From positions 1 to 56,571 of IMG/VR virus record IMGVR_UViG_3300042197_000691: DNA of 56,571 nucleotides; one strand, written 5' to 3'. A program made the position numbers and the translations under genes. The stretch is from a virus. The notes under the pieces are model-generated. The model saw nothing but the letters and a program-made list of their open reading frames with translations. It was not told where the DNA came from and did no database searches. Of the stretch, positions 27,309-36,614 are shown piece by piece. The stretch's first letter is position 1. Every line of letters begins with the position of its first letter.

Positions 27309-28075
27309 AAATAGTACTTGTTACGGGTGGATTTGATCCGCTACACAGTGGGCATATTGCTTACTTTAATGAAGCAAAAAAATTAGGCGATGAACTAATT
27401 GTAGGTGTTAACTCAGATGCGTGGTTAACTCGTAAAAAGGGTAAACCGTTTATGCCAGTGTGGGAACGAGAGGCAATAATCAGAGAGTTAAAGGTAGTTG
27501 ATAGGGTAGTTTTCTTTGATGACGACTATGACGCTGATGGCAGTGCTAAAAACTTCATCAAAGAAACACTAGAAATTTTCCCCGATGATGAAATTATTTT
27601 TGCGAACGGAGGAGATAGAACTAGTACCAATATTCCAGAAATGGACATTGAGAGTCCTAGACTGTCATTTGCGTTTGGTGTAGGAGGCGATAATAAGAAA
27701 AACTCCAGTAGTTGGATCCTATCTGATTGGCGTGCGCCGAAAACTGAACGAAAGTGGGGTCACTATCGTGTGATGTATGAACTCGATAAGTCAACAAAGG
27801 TCAAAGAATTAGTGGTTGATCCAAGTTCATGTTTAAGTATGCAACGTCATGCTAATCGTAGCGAAATATGGTTTGTTGCTGAAGGCGTCGCCAGTGTATA
27901 TACACTAAATCGTAGTACCGATCATGAACTTCAAACTCGTTTAGTAAAGCATCAACATTTGACTATTGCCAATAATGAATGGCATATGTTATGTAATGAA
28001 ACGGATACTCCATTGAAGTTAGTAGAGATACAGTATGGAGAAAATTGTGTAGAGGAAGATATAGAGAGAAAATGA
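27305..28075 (+). CDS. Cytidylyltransferase-like / cupin (phosphomannose isomerase-like) fusion
   Basis: 256 residues, two domains. Residues 1-~120: TGGFDPLHSGHIAYFNEAKK contains the HxGH-type nucleotidyltransferase signature (HSGH), with GVNSDAWLTRKKGKPFMP, as in GCT and the RfaE/HldE adenylyltransferase domain. Residues ~150-256: WGHYRVMYELDKSTKVKELV, MQRHANRSEIWFVAEGVASV, WHMLCNETDTPLKLVEIQYG, a cupin like type II mannose-6-phosphate isomerases. Together they suggest activated-sugar synthesis. It opens a glycan-type gene cluster and overlaps its neighbours by ATGA. Confidence 0.85.
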   Translation: MKIVLVTGGFDPLHSGHIAYFNEAKKLGDELIVGVNSDAWLTRKKGKPFMPVWEREAIIRELKVVDRVVFFDDDYDADGSAKNFIKETLEIFPDDEIIFANGGDRTSTNIPEMDIESPRLSFAFGVGGDNKKNSSSWILSDWRAPKTERKWGHYRVMYELDKSTKVKELVVDPSSCLSMQRHANRSEIWFVAEGVASVYTLNRSTDHELQTRLVKHQHLTIANNEWHMLCNETDTPLKLVEIQYGENCVEEDIERK

Positions 28076-29058
28076 ATACACTTGTAAAGCATGTTATTAA
28101 TAATGGTGGAGACATTTTTCCACTAATATTGCCAGCAAATATGACTGGCGGCACTGGTCTGATGAATCCTTCCGTTTTGATAGTCAATGGTAAAGTAATA
28201 GTCAATGTGAGGCATGTAAACTACACTTTCTATCATTCTGAGGCAAAATTATTTCAACATCCATGGGGACCATTAACGTATATACACCCAGAAAACGACA
28301 TGCATTTAAGAACAACTAATTATTATTGTGAATTAAATGATGATTTTTCTATTTCAAAAGCGACTAAAATCAATACCAGTAGATTTGATACTTATGAGCC
28401 TTTATGGGATTTCGTTGGCTTAGAAGATGCTAGGCTAGTTAATTGGGATAACAAACTATATGTAACTGGTGTTCGTCGTGACACAACTACTAATGGTCAG
28501 GGTAGAATGGAATTATGTGAAATTGTAGTTTCTGACGACGATGTTGTGGAAGTTAGTAGATTCAGAATTCCACCGCCAAAAGACCCAAATAGTTATTGTG
28601 AAAAGAATTGGATGCCAATCTTAGATCTTCCATATCATTATGTGAAATGGTCTAATCCAACTGAAGTTGTTCAAGTGGATCCTATTACTCAGACTTCTAG
28701 AACTGTTCATTTAGGAAATCAAATAGGATTGCCTAGAGATTTACGCGGCGGTAGTCAAGTAATTACACTAGATGATTACTATGTTACCTTAACACACGAA
28801 GTTGATTTATTCAACAGTGAAGTAGGTAGAAAAGATGCTCTTTACAGACATAGATTTGTTGTTTGGGACAAGTCTTGGAATTTTGTAAAAGTTACTAAAG
28901 ATTTTTCAATAATGGGAGCACACGTTGAATTTTCAGTTGGAATGTGTATTCATGGTAATGATATTTTGATAACATTTGGCTATCAAGACAATGCCGCTTT
29001 TATACTCAAGACACCCATTGATTCTCTACATACTTTTATAAACGCTAATTTAATATGA
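28072..29058 (+). CDS. Beta-propeller glycosidase/phosphorylase-fold protein (GH130-like)
   Basis: 328 residues from ATG 28072, overlapping the previous stop. Motifs GLEDARLVNWDNKLYVTGVR, EKNWMPILDLPYHYVKW, GGSQVITLDDYYVTLTHEV and HVEFSVGMCIHGNDILITFG resemble five-bladed GH130-type proteins that act on mannosides. The GLEDAR Glu-Asp pair could be catalytic. Placement with sugar-nucleotide and glycosyltransferase genes supports a glycan role. Substrate not readable. Confidence 0.68.
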   Translation: MNTLVKHVINNGGDIFPLILPANMTGGTGLMNPSVLIVNGKVIVNVRHVNYTFYHSEAKLFQHPWGPLTYIHPENDMHLRTTNYYCELNDDFSISKATKINTSRFDTYEPLWDFVGLEDARLVNWDNKLYVTGVRRDTTTNGQGRMELCEIVVSDDDVVEVSRFRIPPPKDPNSYCEKNWMPILDLPYHYVKWSNPTEVVQVDPITQTSRTVHLGNQIGLPRDLRGGSQVITLDDYYVTLTHEVDLFNSEVGRKDALYRHRFVVWDKSWNFVKVTKDFSIMGAHVEFSVGMCIHGNDILITFGYQDNAAFILKTPIDSLHTFINANLI

Positions 29059-30332
29059 ACGATCTAATGTTTAAAAATTTACTTATTGACTATATAAATG
29101 ATTCTGAAAATTCAGATTTAAATTTCTCATTAGCATTATATTACTATAGTATAGGTCAGACAGCATCCGCTGTATCTTTTTTTATACGAACAGCCGAAAG
29201 AACTAAAGACGATTTACAAAAATATGAGTGTTTGTTGATGGCTGCTAAATGCTTTGAGCATCAGGGATCCAGAGCATTTTCAGTGAAGGGATTGTTACAA
29301 CATGCTCTATCGTTATTTCCTACGAGGCCTGAAGCATATTTTTTACTTGCCAAATATTATGAAGGAGAAAAAAAAGATGGCAGTTGGTTTGACTGTTATA
29401 TGATTTCTTCCATTGGTTTAAATGTAGTGAATTTTTCTTCTATACCATTATCAATTGATGTAGGTTATCCGGGTAAATATGCCTTGTTGTTTCAAAAAGC
29501 CTTGAGCAGTTGGTGGTGTGGTTTATGTGAAGAGTCAAGAACTTTGTTTATTGATCTATTGAAAAATTATACAATGGAGGAACAATTCAAAGTTGCTACC
29601 ATTAATAATTTAAAAATGTTCGGAGCATTTAATACCAAGCAAATAAATTATTATACCAAAGACAAGCATAAACACTTGAGAATTAATTTTAATGATTCTG
29701 AACTTATAGAAAAAAATTACTCAGAATCATATCAAGATATGTTTGTTCTTACTATGCTTGGCGGTAAAAAGAATGGCCACTATGTAGAAATAGGAGCCGG
29801 AAATTCATTTTATGGTAGTAATACTGCGTTACTAGAACAACAATATAATTGGAAAGGCGTATCTATAGATTTTAATGAAGATTTTGTTGCATCACATGCC
29901 AGAGAAAGAAAGAATCTATGCGTCCTTCGAGATGCAACACTGATTAATTACGATAGGTTTCTATCTGCATTAGATTTACCTACAACTATTGATTATTTAC
30001 AGATTGATTGCGATCCTTCTGACACTTCGTATAAAATTCTTACATCTATTCCATTTGAAAAATATAAATTTGCCGTTATAACATATGAACACGACGATTA
30101 TAGTGACGTAAATAATGTTTTCAAAGAAAAATCAAGAAAATATTTGAGCAGTTACGGATACGTTATGGTTGTCGGAGATATTGCTCCAGATGATTGGAGA
30201 AATTACGAAGACTGGTGGGTTCACCCTGATTTAATAAATCCTAGTATATTAAGTGCTATGTTAAATACAAGCAAATTAACTAAAAATGCTGAAGAATATA
30301 TGCTTGATAAACTAAATGACAAAAAAGTTTAA
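29055..30332 (+). CDS. TPR-like / FkbM-family methyltransferase fusion
   Basis: 425 residues. The N-terminal ~200 residues form helical TPR-like repeats (SLALYYYSIGQTASAVSFFI, HALSLFPTRPEAYFLLAKYY). The C-terminal ~190 are FkbM-type: NGHYVEIGAGNSFYGSNTAL (SAM motif I), WKGVSIDFNEDF, IDYLQIDCDPSD and FAVITYEHDDYSDV. FkbM enzymes O-methylate sugars and related metabolites. Both ends overlap neighbours, so this is part of one operon. Confidence 0.85.
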   Translation: MNDLMFKNLLIDYINDSENSDLNFSLALYYYSIGQTASAVSFFIRTAERTKDDLQKYECLLMAAKCFEHQGSRAFSVKGLLQHALSLFPTRPEAYFLLAKYYEGEKKDGSWFDCYMISSIGLNVVNFSSIPLSIDVGYPGKYALLFQKALSSWWCGLCEESRTLFIDLLKNYTMEEQFKVATINNLKMFGAFNTKQINYYTKDKHKHLRINFNDSELIEKNYSESYQDMFVLTMLGGKKNGHYVEIGAGNSFYGSNTALLEQQYNWKGVSIDFNEDFVASHARERKNLCVLRDATLINYDRFLSALDLPTTIDYLQIDCDPSDTSYKILTSIPFEKYKFAVITYEHDDYSDVNNVFKEKSRKYLSSYGYVMVVGDIAPDDWRNYEDWWVHPDLINPSILSAMLNTSKLTKNAEEYMLDKLNDKKV

Positions 30333-31875
30333 CAATTTTCCAACAGTATATTACCTAACGCTTAAAACATCTGTAGCACGACAAATGGATCTAGAAAGAC
30401 AGTTTCTAGATCGTGGTATCTCTCATAGAATGATTGAAGGATACGATGGAAGAAAAGTAGATATTAGGGAACAATTATCAATATCTGGCCCATATGTTGA
30501 TAAAAGTTTAATTTCATCGGAAGTCTTATCAGTATCTGTTTCACATGTAAACATGATTTATCGTTGGTATAAAGAAACCAATGAAGAATATGGATTTTTT
30601 TGCGAAGATGATATAAATTTTTCGTTAGTGGATATTTGGAATTTTGAGTGGCAGGAGTTTATGGAAAATCTGCCCTCTGATTGGAAAGTTATTCAACTAT
30701 CACTGATAAAGGAAACACCGGTAACGGGCAGTGATATGAGAATGAGAAGAAAGCGTTGGAATGATTGGTCTTGTTGTGCTTATATATTAAAGAGAAGTTA
30801 TGCTGAAAAGATAATCAGTGATTATTATAATGAAAGCACGAATACTTACACATTAGATATTAAAGACACTAATCATCATCCAATACCAGAAAATCTGGTA
30901 TACCCGGGTAATTATCGTCAATGTTATGTAATGCCTTTTTTTACAGAAAATAGAAATCATATTTCAACATTGATCAGGGACAAAGATGAAAGTCGTAGAA
31001 TAAAAAACATGCAAGATCAAAGTAGTTATTTCATAACTACATGGTGGCAAGAAAATGGTAAAAATATTAAAATCAAGGAGTTAATAATGGTAGACAAGAT
31101 ACCAGTAATTGGAGCAGCAGTAGTAAACAGTACATATTGGATAGCAAGACTTCTAATGAGTGTAGACTATCCAGTAGAAAATTTTGTTATTATTAACAAC
31201 AATGGCAGAGGTCAAATTGACGAAGAATTAGACCGTCTAGCAAAAATTAAACACAAGTATATTGATAAAATTAAAGTTGTTCATATGCCATCTAATATAG
31301 GCTGTGCTGGAGCTTGGAATTTAATCATTAAGTCTTATATGTTGGCGCCATATTGGATTATAACAAGTGATGATGTAGCATTTGGCCCAGGACTGCTTAA
31401 AGAAATGGTAGATAATTTAAACAGTAATCCTAACATAGGTATGATTCATCCACGTGCGGGAGATTTTGGAATAGGAGCATGGGATTTATTTTTAATTCGT
31501 GAAAATATTGTTAAAATATTTGGTCTTTTTGATGAAAATACATATCCCGCTTATTGTGAAGATGCTGACTATATTATGCGTATGGCACATCGACCAATAA
31601 TGAAAGTAGTTGGGTTAGAAGGTAAGTATATGCACGGTGACGCTGATAGTAGTGAATATTATAAGAGTGGTAGTCAGACTCAAAAAAATGAAGATGGGTT
31701 AAAGGAAAAATTTGATCATTCAAATGATTTAAATATAGAGTATTTAACTAAAAAATGGGGTCCAGGTTGGCGCAATCTAAATCCAACATTTAATGTATTT
31801 GAAGGTCAGGAAAAGCCTATCTCAACTACTACATGGGATCTTGAGTTTGTAAGAAGAAAACACTTAGGATTTTGA
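30316..31875 (+). CDS. Bifunctional glycosyltransferase (GT25-like + GT2-like)
   Basis: 519 residues. Residues 1-~250: PTVYYLTLKTSVARQMDLER, MIEGYDGRKVD, VSHVNMIYRWYKE and FFCEDDINF, as in GT25/LPS glycosyltransferases with an E-D-D metal site. Residues ~255-519: PVIGAAVVNSTYWIARLLMS, PSNIGCAGAWNLIIKSY, YWIITSDDVAFGPGLL (SDD), AYCEDADYIMRMA, as in GT2/rhamnosyltransferase-like enzymes. The fusion suggests sequential addition of two sugars. The 5' end overlaps the FkbM gene by 17 bp. Confidence 0.88.
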   Translation: MTKKFNNFPTVYYLTLKTSVARQMDLERQFLDRGISHRMIEGYDGRKVDIREQLSISGPYVDKSLISSEVLSVSVSHVNMIYRWYKETNEEYGFFCEDDINFSLVDIWNFEWQEFMENLPSDWKVIQLSLIKETPVTGSDMRMRRKRWNDWSCCAYILKRSYAEKIISDYYNESTNTYTLDIKDTNHHPIPENLVYPGNYRQCYVMPFFTENRNHISTLIRDKDESRRIKNMQDQSSYFITTWWQENGKNIKIKELIMVDKIPVIGAAVVNSTYWIARLLMSVDYPVENFVIINNNGRGQIDEELDRLAKIKHKYIDKIKVVHMPSNIGCAGAWNLIIKSYMLAPYWIITSDDVAFGPGLLKEMVDNLNSNPNIGMIHPRAGDFGIGAWDLFLIRENIVKIFGLFDENTYPAYCEDADYIMRMAHRPIMKVVGLEGKYMHGDADSSEYYKSGSQTQKNEDGLKEKFDHSNDLNIEYLTKKWGPGWRNLNPTFNVFEGQEKPISTTTWDLEFVRRKHLGF

Positions 31876-31876
31876 T

Positions 31877-32569
31877 ATGAAAAATTGGTATCTGCCTGCA
31901 CAAAATATAGAACCTGTTGAGTCACCTGATATTAATGATTTAAGATCAAAAATTAAAATAACATCTGACTTACAAAAAAACAAACGTGCTTTTGTAATAG
32001 ATAACTTCTATGAAGATCCACATCTGGTGAGACAATATGCTCTACAACAAGAATTTTTTGATGATCCTGGATATATTGGACGACGAACCAGAACTCAACA
32101 CCTATTTCCCGGTATGAAAGAAATATTTGAATCAATTATCGGTGAAAAAATTAGTGAATGGGAAACATATCCCATGAATGGTAGATTTCAGCACAACTGG
32201 GCTGGTGAAAAATTAGTATATCACTGTGATCATCAACGATGGGCTGCTATGATATATTTAACTCCGAATGCTCCGCCAGAAACGGGTACTACCATGTATC
32301 GTCATAAAGAAACCAAAATACATCACAATTCACAAATAAATTGGGCAGCAGGTGATGGTAATCGCGTATTTAATCAAAAAACATTTTTAGATAGAACTCC
32401 ATATGAGGCTGTGGACGTATTTGGAAATATATTTAATCGTTTAGTAATTTTTGATGGCGGTTGTATACATGCCGCCTCTGAGTATTTTGGAAGTAATTTA
32501 CAAGATTGTCGTTTATGGCAGATGTTTTTCTTTGACGGTGAGGTTTCAAATATTCATATGGGTGCTTAA
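31877..32569 (+). CDS. Fe/2OG oxygenase-like protein (third DUF6445-type paralogue)
   Basis: 230 residues. VYHCDHQRWAAMIYLTPNAP (HxDH), FGNIFNRLVIFDGGCIHAAS (distal His) and DCRLWQMFFFDGE repeat the motif order of the two genes at the left edge. The N-terminal FVIDNFYEDPHLVRQYALQQ also matches. It closes the glycan cluster, 1 bp after the glycosyltransferase. Hydroxylation of a glycan or protein is a guess. Confidence 0.72.
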   Translation: MKNWYLPAQNIEPVESPDINDLRSKIKITSDLQKNKRAFVIDNFYEDPHLVRQYALQQEFFDDPGYIGRRTRTQHLFPGMKEIFESIIGEKISEWETYPMNGRFQHNWAGEKLVYHCDHQRWAAMIYLTPNAPPETGTTMYRHKETKIHHNSQINWAAGDGNRVFNQKTFLDRTPYEAVDVFGNIFNRLVIFDGGCIHAASEYFGSNLQDCRLWQMFFFDGEVSNIHMGA

Positions 32570-32580
32570 TGTGATTATTA

Positions 32581-32587
32581 ATAAATA
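32581..32587 (+). promoter_or_regulatory. Late promoter motif ATAAATA
   Basis: TTAATAAATA ends about 6 bp before ATG 32593. Similar close spacing is seen ahead of TerL. Confidence 0.4.
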
Positions 32588-32592
32588 TGTTT

Positions 32593-34164
32593 ATGAGACA
32601 ATATATTAATATACTAGACAGTTTACTAACAGAAAGTCGTGGATTAGGAGCACGTAGAGCCGGCGAAGAATTTGTCAGCACTAGTAATCCTAATGAAAAG
32701 ATTTATGTGAACTCAGTTCGTTTTTATCCAGAAAACGCAACAGAATATCCATCATATGAGGAAATGATTGCTGATCTGAAAGAACGAATGAATAACATTG
32801 CAGGAGCGTCAGTTGATTTAATTGGCAAATTTAAGTCTACCGATCGTGCTTATGGTATTGCTATATTTGATAATCCACAGGGTGGCCGTCTAGCATTCGT
32901 TAAGCCGTATGCCTCTATAAAATTGGACCCAACTGAAAACAAGTGGGATAATCAAACTGGTATACCAGGCTACAAGTACAACAGTAAAAGTGCCGCAAAG
33001 ACGCAGGCAGGATTAACACCGCAAGATATATTGACTAAGGAAAGTAATCTTAGTCCTAGTGATATTGTTACTCAGATAGCAGAAAAATTTGGTGCTGATA
33101 GTCCATTAACAAAAGTAGCACGGGATATAGCACGCGGTGTTAAATTACCGATTACTGTAGACGCACCGCCAGGAATTAGTTTTACAGCATTCCGTGATTA
33201 TTTCTGCGAATTACTACACCCAATCGCACTGCAAACAGGCAATTATCGTGGCAATGCTGGCCAGGCAGCAATGAAGTTTTTAAATCAAGATGGATTTGAT
33301 GGTACTACAATTAACTTTGGCACTGATAAAACTGAAGGCCTAAGCGACAGTATACTAATTTCAGATGACGGCAAAAAGATTAAAGTCAGTAGTAAAGGTG
33401 CGGGCGGCGCCCAAGCAAGTGCTAAAAATTTGTTAGATGCGGTAAATGAATTACGTGGTAGTAATCCAGGGTTGGCTAGAAAACATCGTGAAGTAATAGA
33501 GGTCATTCAAGAAATGGTCAGTGCGGGTCAAGCTGGCGCTCCATTAGTTTTGGGTGTTAAGTATGGCATCATTGACAGTGGTGACGCTGATGTCATCAGA
33601 AGCCTTAAGGGTGGAGCCAGAGTGCCGCTAAAGGCAGTAGATAATATGAACTTTAGCGCAAAGTTGAAACAGTTAATACTAAACAGAAAAACAGATGATC
33701 CCGCAAATGTAAATTTGTACTTTCATGCTCTGGCAGCGGTAGCACACAAAGTGGCAGAACACGTAAATGATAAAACTAACTTCGGTGATGCCGCTAGCGA
33801 TATTTTGAATAACGGTGCTTTGATTCAAGTATATACAACTGCTAAGGAATCAGATGATCGTTGGACAATTGAAGAGTTTCGTACTGTGTTCCCAAGTAAT
33901 ACTGTTACTGGAGTGAAATTCAGTGCCAGCAAAACATATTACAGTACGGGTATCAAGGGAAATTTTACGTTTAAGATATTGAAGAATGGTGCCAAGGACG
34001 TTGAGGATGACACTGATGCTATTGCAGATATGTCCAGTAGTCCAAAGTATAAGAGTCCAGAAGAGATTGGCGACGAAACATATGGTGTAAGTGGTATTAC
34101 TGCTAAATCATATCGTCGTGGTTCAGATGATGATCTAGAAAGCTCGCCTCGACAACGTAGATAA
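32593..34164 (+). CDS. Hypothetical protein, possible nuclease-like core, targeting-like N-terminus
   Basis: About 523 residues. A start at 32587 is also possible. MRQYINILDSLLTES resembles a capsid-targeting peptide with cleavage after Glu. In the middle, DSILISDDGKKIKVSSKGAG near residue 260 has the D...xVxxK spacing of a PD-(D/E)XK-type site, and FRDYFCELLHPIALQTGNY precedes it. I do not recognise the family with certainty. If internal to the head it could be injected with DNA. The C-terminus is Asp/Ser/Arg-rich and probably disordered. Confidence 0.7.
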   Translation: MRQYINILDSLLTESRGLGARRAGEEFVSTSNPNEKIYVNSVRFYPENATEYPSYEEMIADLKERMNNIAGASVDLIGKFKSTDRAYGIAIFDNPQGGRLAFVKPYASIKLDPTENKWDNQTGIPGYKYNSKSAAKTQAGLTPQDILTKESNLSPSDIVTQIAEKFGADSPLTKVARDIARGVKLPITVDAPPGISFTAFRDYFCELLHPIALQTGNYRGNAGQAAMKFLNQDGFDGTTINFGTDKTEGLSDSILISDDGKKIKVSSKGAGGAQASAKNLLDAVNELRGSNPGLARKHREVIEVIQEMVSAGQAGAPLVLGVKYGIIDSGDADVIRSLKGGARVPLKAVDNMNFSAKLKQLILNRKTDDPANVNLYFHALAAVAHKVAEHVNDKTNFGDAASDILNNGALIQVYTTAKESDDRWTIEEFRTVFPSNTVTGVKFSASKTYYSTGIKGNFTFKILKNGAKDVEDDTDAIADMSSSPKYKSPEEIGDETYGVSGITAKSYRRGSDDDLESSPRQRR

Positions 34165-34182
34165 TTGATTTTCAAATAGTTA

Positions 34183-35094
34183 ATGAATAGTAAATTTATA
34201 TTAAAAAATTATGATGTAGTATTTTTAAGTTATGATGAGCCAAATGCAGATAGAAATTATCAGCATTTACTAACCATAATTCCATATGCCAAAAGAGTTC
34301 ATGCTGTTAAGGGTAGTGACAGTGCTCATAAAGCATGTGCTAAAATATCTAATACTGATCGTGTAATAATTATAGATGGCGATAATCATTTGATTGAATC
34401 GCCTACTAATCAAATAGTAGAGATATCTGATATTGAAAATTCCAAGAAAATAGTATTAAGTTGGGCCAGTAAAAACATCATTAACGGGCTATCTTATGGT
34501 AATGGTGGAATAAAATGTTGGGATACACAACAATTATTAGATAATAAAACTCATGAAAATTCTGATCCATCCGACGTAAAAAATCAAATTGATTTTTGTT
34601 GGGATCTAAATTACATAGCGATTGATAAAAATTATAGCGTAATATATAACAATGGATCTAGACTTCAGGCATTTCGTGCTGGATTTCGTGAAGGCGTTAA
34701 GTTAATGCTAGAGCAAGGTTGTAGAATAGAAAATTTTATACCCAAAAGTCGTGGTAATTTATTCAGACTAAAATCATGGTTATCTACTGGCAAACATGTT
34801 GAAAATGGCATATGGGCTATATATGGTGCCTGGCATGGTCTATATAATGTATGTAATATAAATTGGGATATAACAAATGTCAGAGACTTTGATTATTTAA
34901 ATAAGTATTTTTATACTAACATAGATTCGGTAACAGAAGATCAAATTGATGGAAACATTAAACTATTAAAAGAAAGTATACCTCAGTATTATAGAATGAT
35001 ACCAATTTTTAATGCAACAGACAGTGAAAACATTGCTGCAAATCAAACAAATCCAATAAGACAAAAAGAAACTGTAAAAATATATTATGAATAA
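34183..35094 (+). CDS. GT-A-like glycosyltransferase-type protein
   Basis: 303 residues. YDVVFLSYDEPNADRNYQHL, KRVHAVKGSDSAHKACAKIS and VIIIDGDNHL (DxD-like metal site), then INGLSYGNGGIKCW and AFRAGFREGVKLML. The same order occurs in the following gene. The fold looks like GT-A but no catalysed reaction is known to me for this phage family. It overlaps the next gene by 8 bp. Confidence 0.7.
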   Translation: MNSKFILKNYDVVFLSYDEPNADRNYQHLLTIIPYAKRVHAVKGSDSAHKACAKISNTDRVIIIDGDNHLIESPTNQIVEISDIENSKKIVLSWASKNIINGLSYGNGGIKCWDTQQLLDNKTHENSDPSDVKNQIDFCWDLNYIAIDKNYSVIYNNGSRLQAFRAGFREGVKLMLEQGCRIENFIPKSRGNLFRLKSWLSTGKHVENGIWAIYGAWHGLYNVCNINWDITNVRDFDYLNKYFYTNIDSVTEDQIDGNIKLLKESIPQYYRMIPIFNATDSENIAANQTNPIRQKETVKIYYE

Positions 35095-35776
35095 TTTGTA
35101 CGATGTCATCATGATAACTTATGATGAACCCGAAAAAGAAAAAAACTGGTCCCTACTGAAATACAAAATCCCAAGAGCAAAAAGAGTAGATGGAATAGTG
35201 GGCATTCATCAAGCGCATATAGAGGCAGCAAAACTTGTAGATACTGATATGTTTTGGGTTGTGGACGGAGATGCGATAATAGAAGAAAACTTTGATTTTT
35301 CGTTCGTGTTAGATAAGTCAGACGACGTTGTTAGAGTGTGGCGTTGTAAGAATCCCATAAATGATTTAGTGTATGGTTATGGTGGGGTAAAACTTTTACC
35401 TAGGCTTCAAACATTAAACATGTCACTAAGTAAGCCAGATATGACTACAAGTATAAGCAACAAATTTATACCAGTAAAGGTATTAAGTAACGTTACAAAA
35501 TTCAACGTTGATGAGTTTCATACTTGGAGATCAGCATTTCGTGAGTGTTGTAAATTAGCCAGTAAAGTAATTGATCGTCAAAAGGATCACGAAACTATTG
35601 ATAGATTGAATGTGTGGTGTACAGTTGGCCATGATCGTGAATATGGCAAATTTGCCATAGATGGAGCAATTGCTGGCAGACAATATGGTGAAATTCATCA
35701 AAACAATATTGAGGCTCTTAAAAAAATAAATGATTTTCAATGGTTAAAGGAAAAATATTTTGAATACTATAAGTGA
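35087..35776 (+). CDS. GT-A-like glycosyltransferase-type protein (shorter paralogue)
   Basis: 229 residues. YDVIMITYDEPEKEKNWSLL, KRVDGIVGIHQAHIEAAKLV, FWVVDGDAII (DxD-like), INDLVYGYGGVKLLP and TWRSAFRECCKLAS align segment by segment with the upstream protein. Tandem duplication with loss of C-terminal residues is likely. It overlaps the next gene's TTG start by 17 bp. Confidence 0.7.
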   Translation: MNNLYDVIMITYDEPEKEKNWSLLKYKIPRAKRVDGIVGIHQAHIEAAKLVDTDMFWVVDGDAIIEENFDFSFVLDKSDDVVRVWRCKNPINDLVYGYGGVKLLPRLQTLNMSLSKPDMTTSISNKFIPVKVLSNVTKFNVDEFHTWRSAFRECCKLASKVIDRQKDHETIDRLNVWCTVGHDREYGKFAIDGAIAGRQYGEIHQNNIEALKKINDFQWLKEKYFEYYK

Positions 35777-36614
35777 AATTTTAAGAAATATTTCAAAGTT
35801 AGCCGAAATAGATAGTTCATTAGTTGAAAATGTATCCAGGCAACTTACTAAGTTAGCCGAAATAGATAGTTCATTAGTTGAAAATGTATCCAGGCAACTT
35901 ACTAAGTTAGCCGAAATAGATAGTTCATTAGTTGAAAATGTATCCAGACAATTAACTAAGTTGTCTGAATTAAGAAATAATAATATTGATGTATTTTTGA
36001 CACAATCTGTAAAAGCATTAAATCAATATCCTGCTTATAAAAACAATTTACTTGACAGTATTTCAGATGGACAAAATTTAAGTAAAAATTGGCTAGTTGA
36101 GGAGTTAAATGGCAGAAACTTAGGCAACGTATTATTGTGTGCTGGTTGGTATGCGATGCTGCTAATTGACCAACGATTGAAATTTACTCGTTGTGTTAGT
36201 GTAGATATTGATCCTATTTGTGAGCCAGTTTCTAAAATTTTACATAAGCATTTAGTTATAGATGGTTGGAAATTTCAAGCAGTAACTAAAAATATTCATA
36301 GTATTAACTATCGTAAAGATATTTTTTCAGTAACCAGAGGTGATGATAGTACCGCAGAATTCACAATGATTCCTGATACTATTATTAATACTAGTTGTGA
36401 ACATATTGAAAATTTTAGTGAATGGTATAATTCAATTCCAAATGGTAAGTTAATAGTTTTACAAACTAACAATGGGTTTGATATACCCGAACATGTTAAT
36501 TGTGTTAGCAGTTTAGCGGATTTTGAAAAACAAACTCCAATGTCTGAAGTATTATATTCTGGCGAACGTGAAATGCCAAAATTTACTAGATACATGAAAA
36601 TAGGAATCAAATGA
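35760..36614 (+). CDS. Repeat-bearing class I SAM methyltransferase
   Basis: 284 residues from TTG 35760, the only in-frame start ahead of the repeats. Residues ~13-66 are three 18-residue units beginning KLAEIDSSLVENVSRQLT, predicted amphipathic helix or coiled coil. The C-terminal part has NVLLCAGWYAMLLID (motif I-like), RCVSVDIDPICEPVSKIL, WKFQAVTKNIHSINY and DTIINTSCEHIENFSEW, a Rossmann methyltransferase of the kind found in phages with radical SAM genes. Substrate unknown. Confidence 0.78.
   Translation: MNTISEILRNISKLAEIDSSLVENVSRQLTKLAEIDSSLVENVSRQLTKLAEIDSSLVENVSRQLTKLSELRNNNIDVFLTQSVKALNQYPAYKNNLLDSISDGQNLSKNWLVEELNGRNLGNVLLCAGWYAMLLIDQRLKFTRCVSVDIDPICEPVSKILHKHLVIDGWKFQAVTKNIHSINYRKDIFSVTRGDDSTAEFTMIPDTIINTSCEHIENFSEWYNSIPNGKLIVLQTNNGFDIPEHVNCVSSLADFEKQTPMSEVLYSGEREMPKFTRYMKIGIK
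35796..35957 (+). repeat. Three tandem 54-bp repeats inside the methyltransferase gene
   Basis: Units at 35796-35849, 35850-35903 and 35904-35957, each beginning AAGTTAGCCGAAATAGATAG. The first two are identical; the third diverges in its last ~12 bases (CAGACAATTAACT). A degenerate fourth unit starts at 35958. In frame, each adds 18 residues, so copy number can vary by slippage without breaking the protein. Confidence 0.95.
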
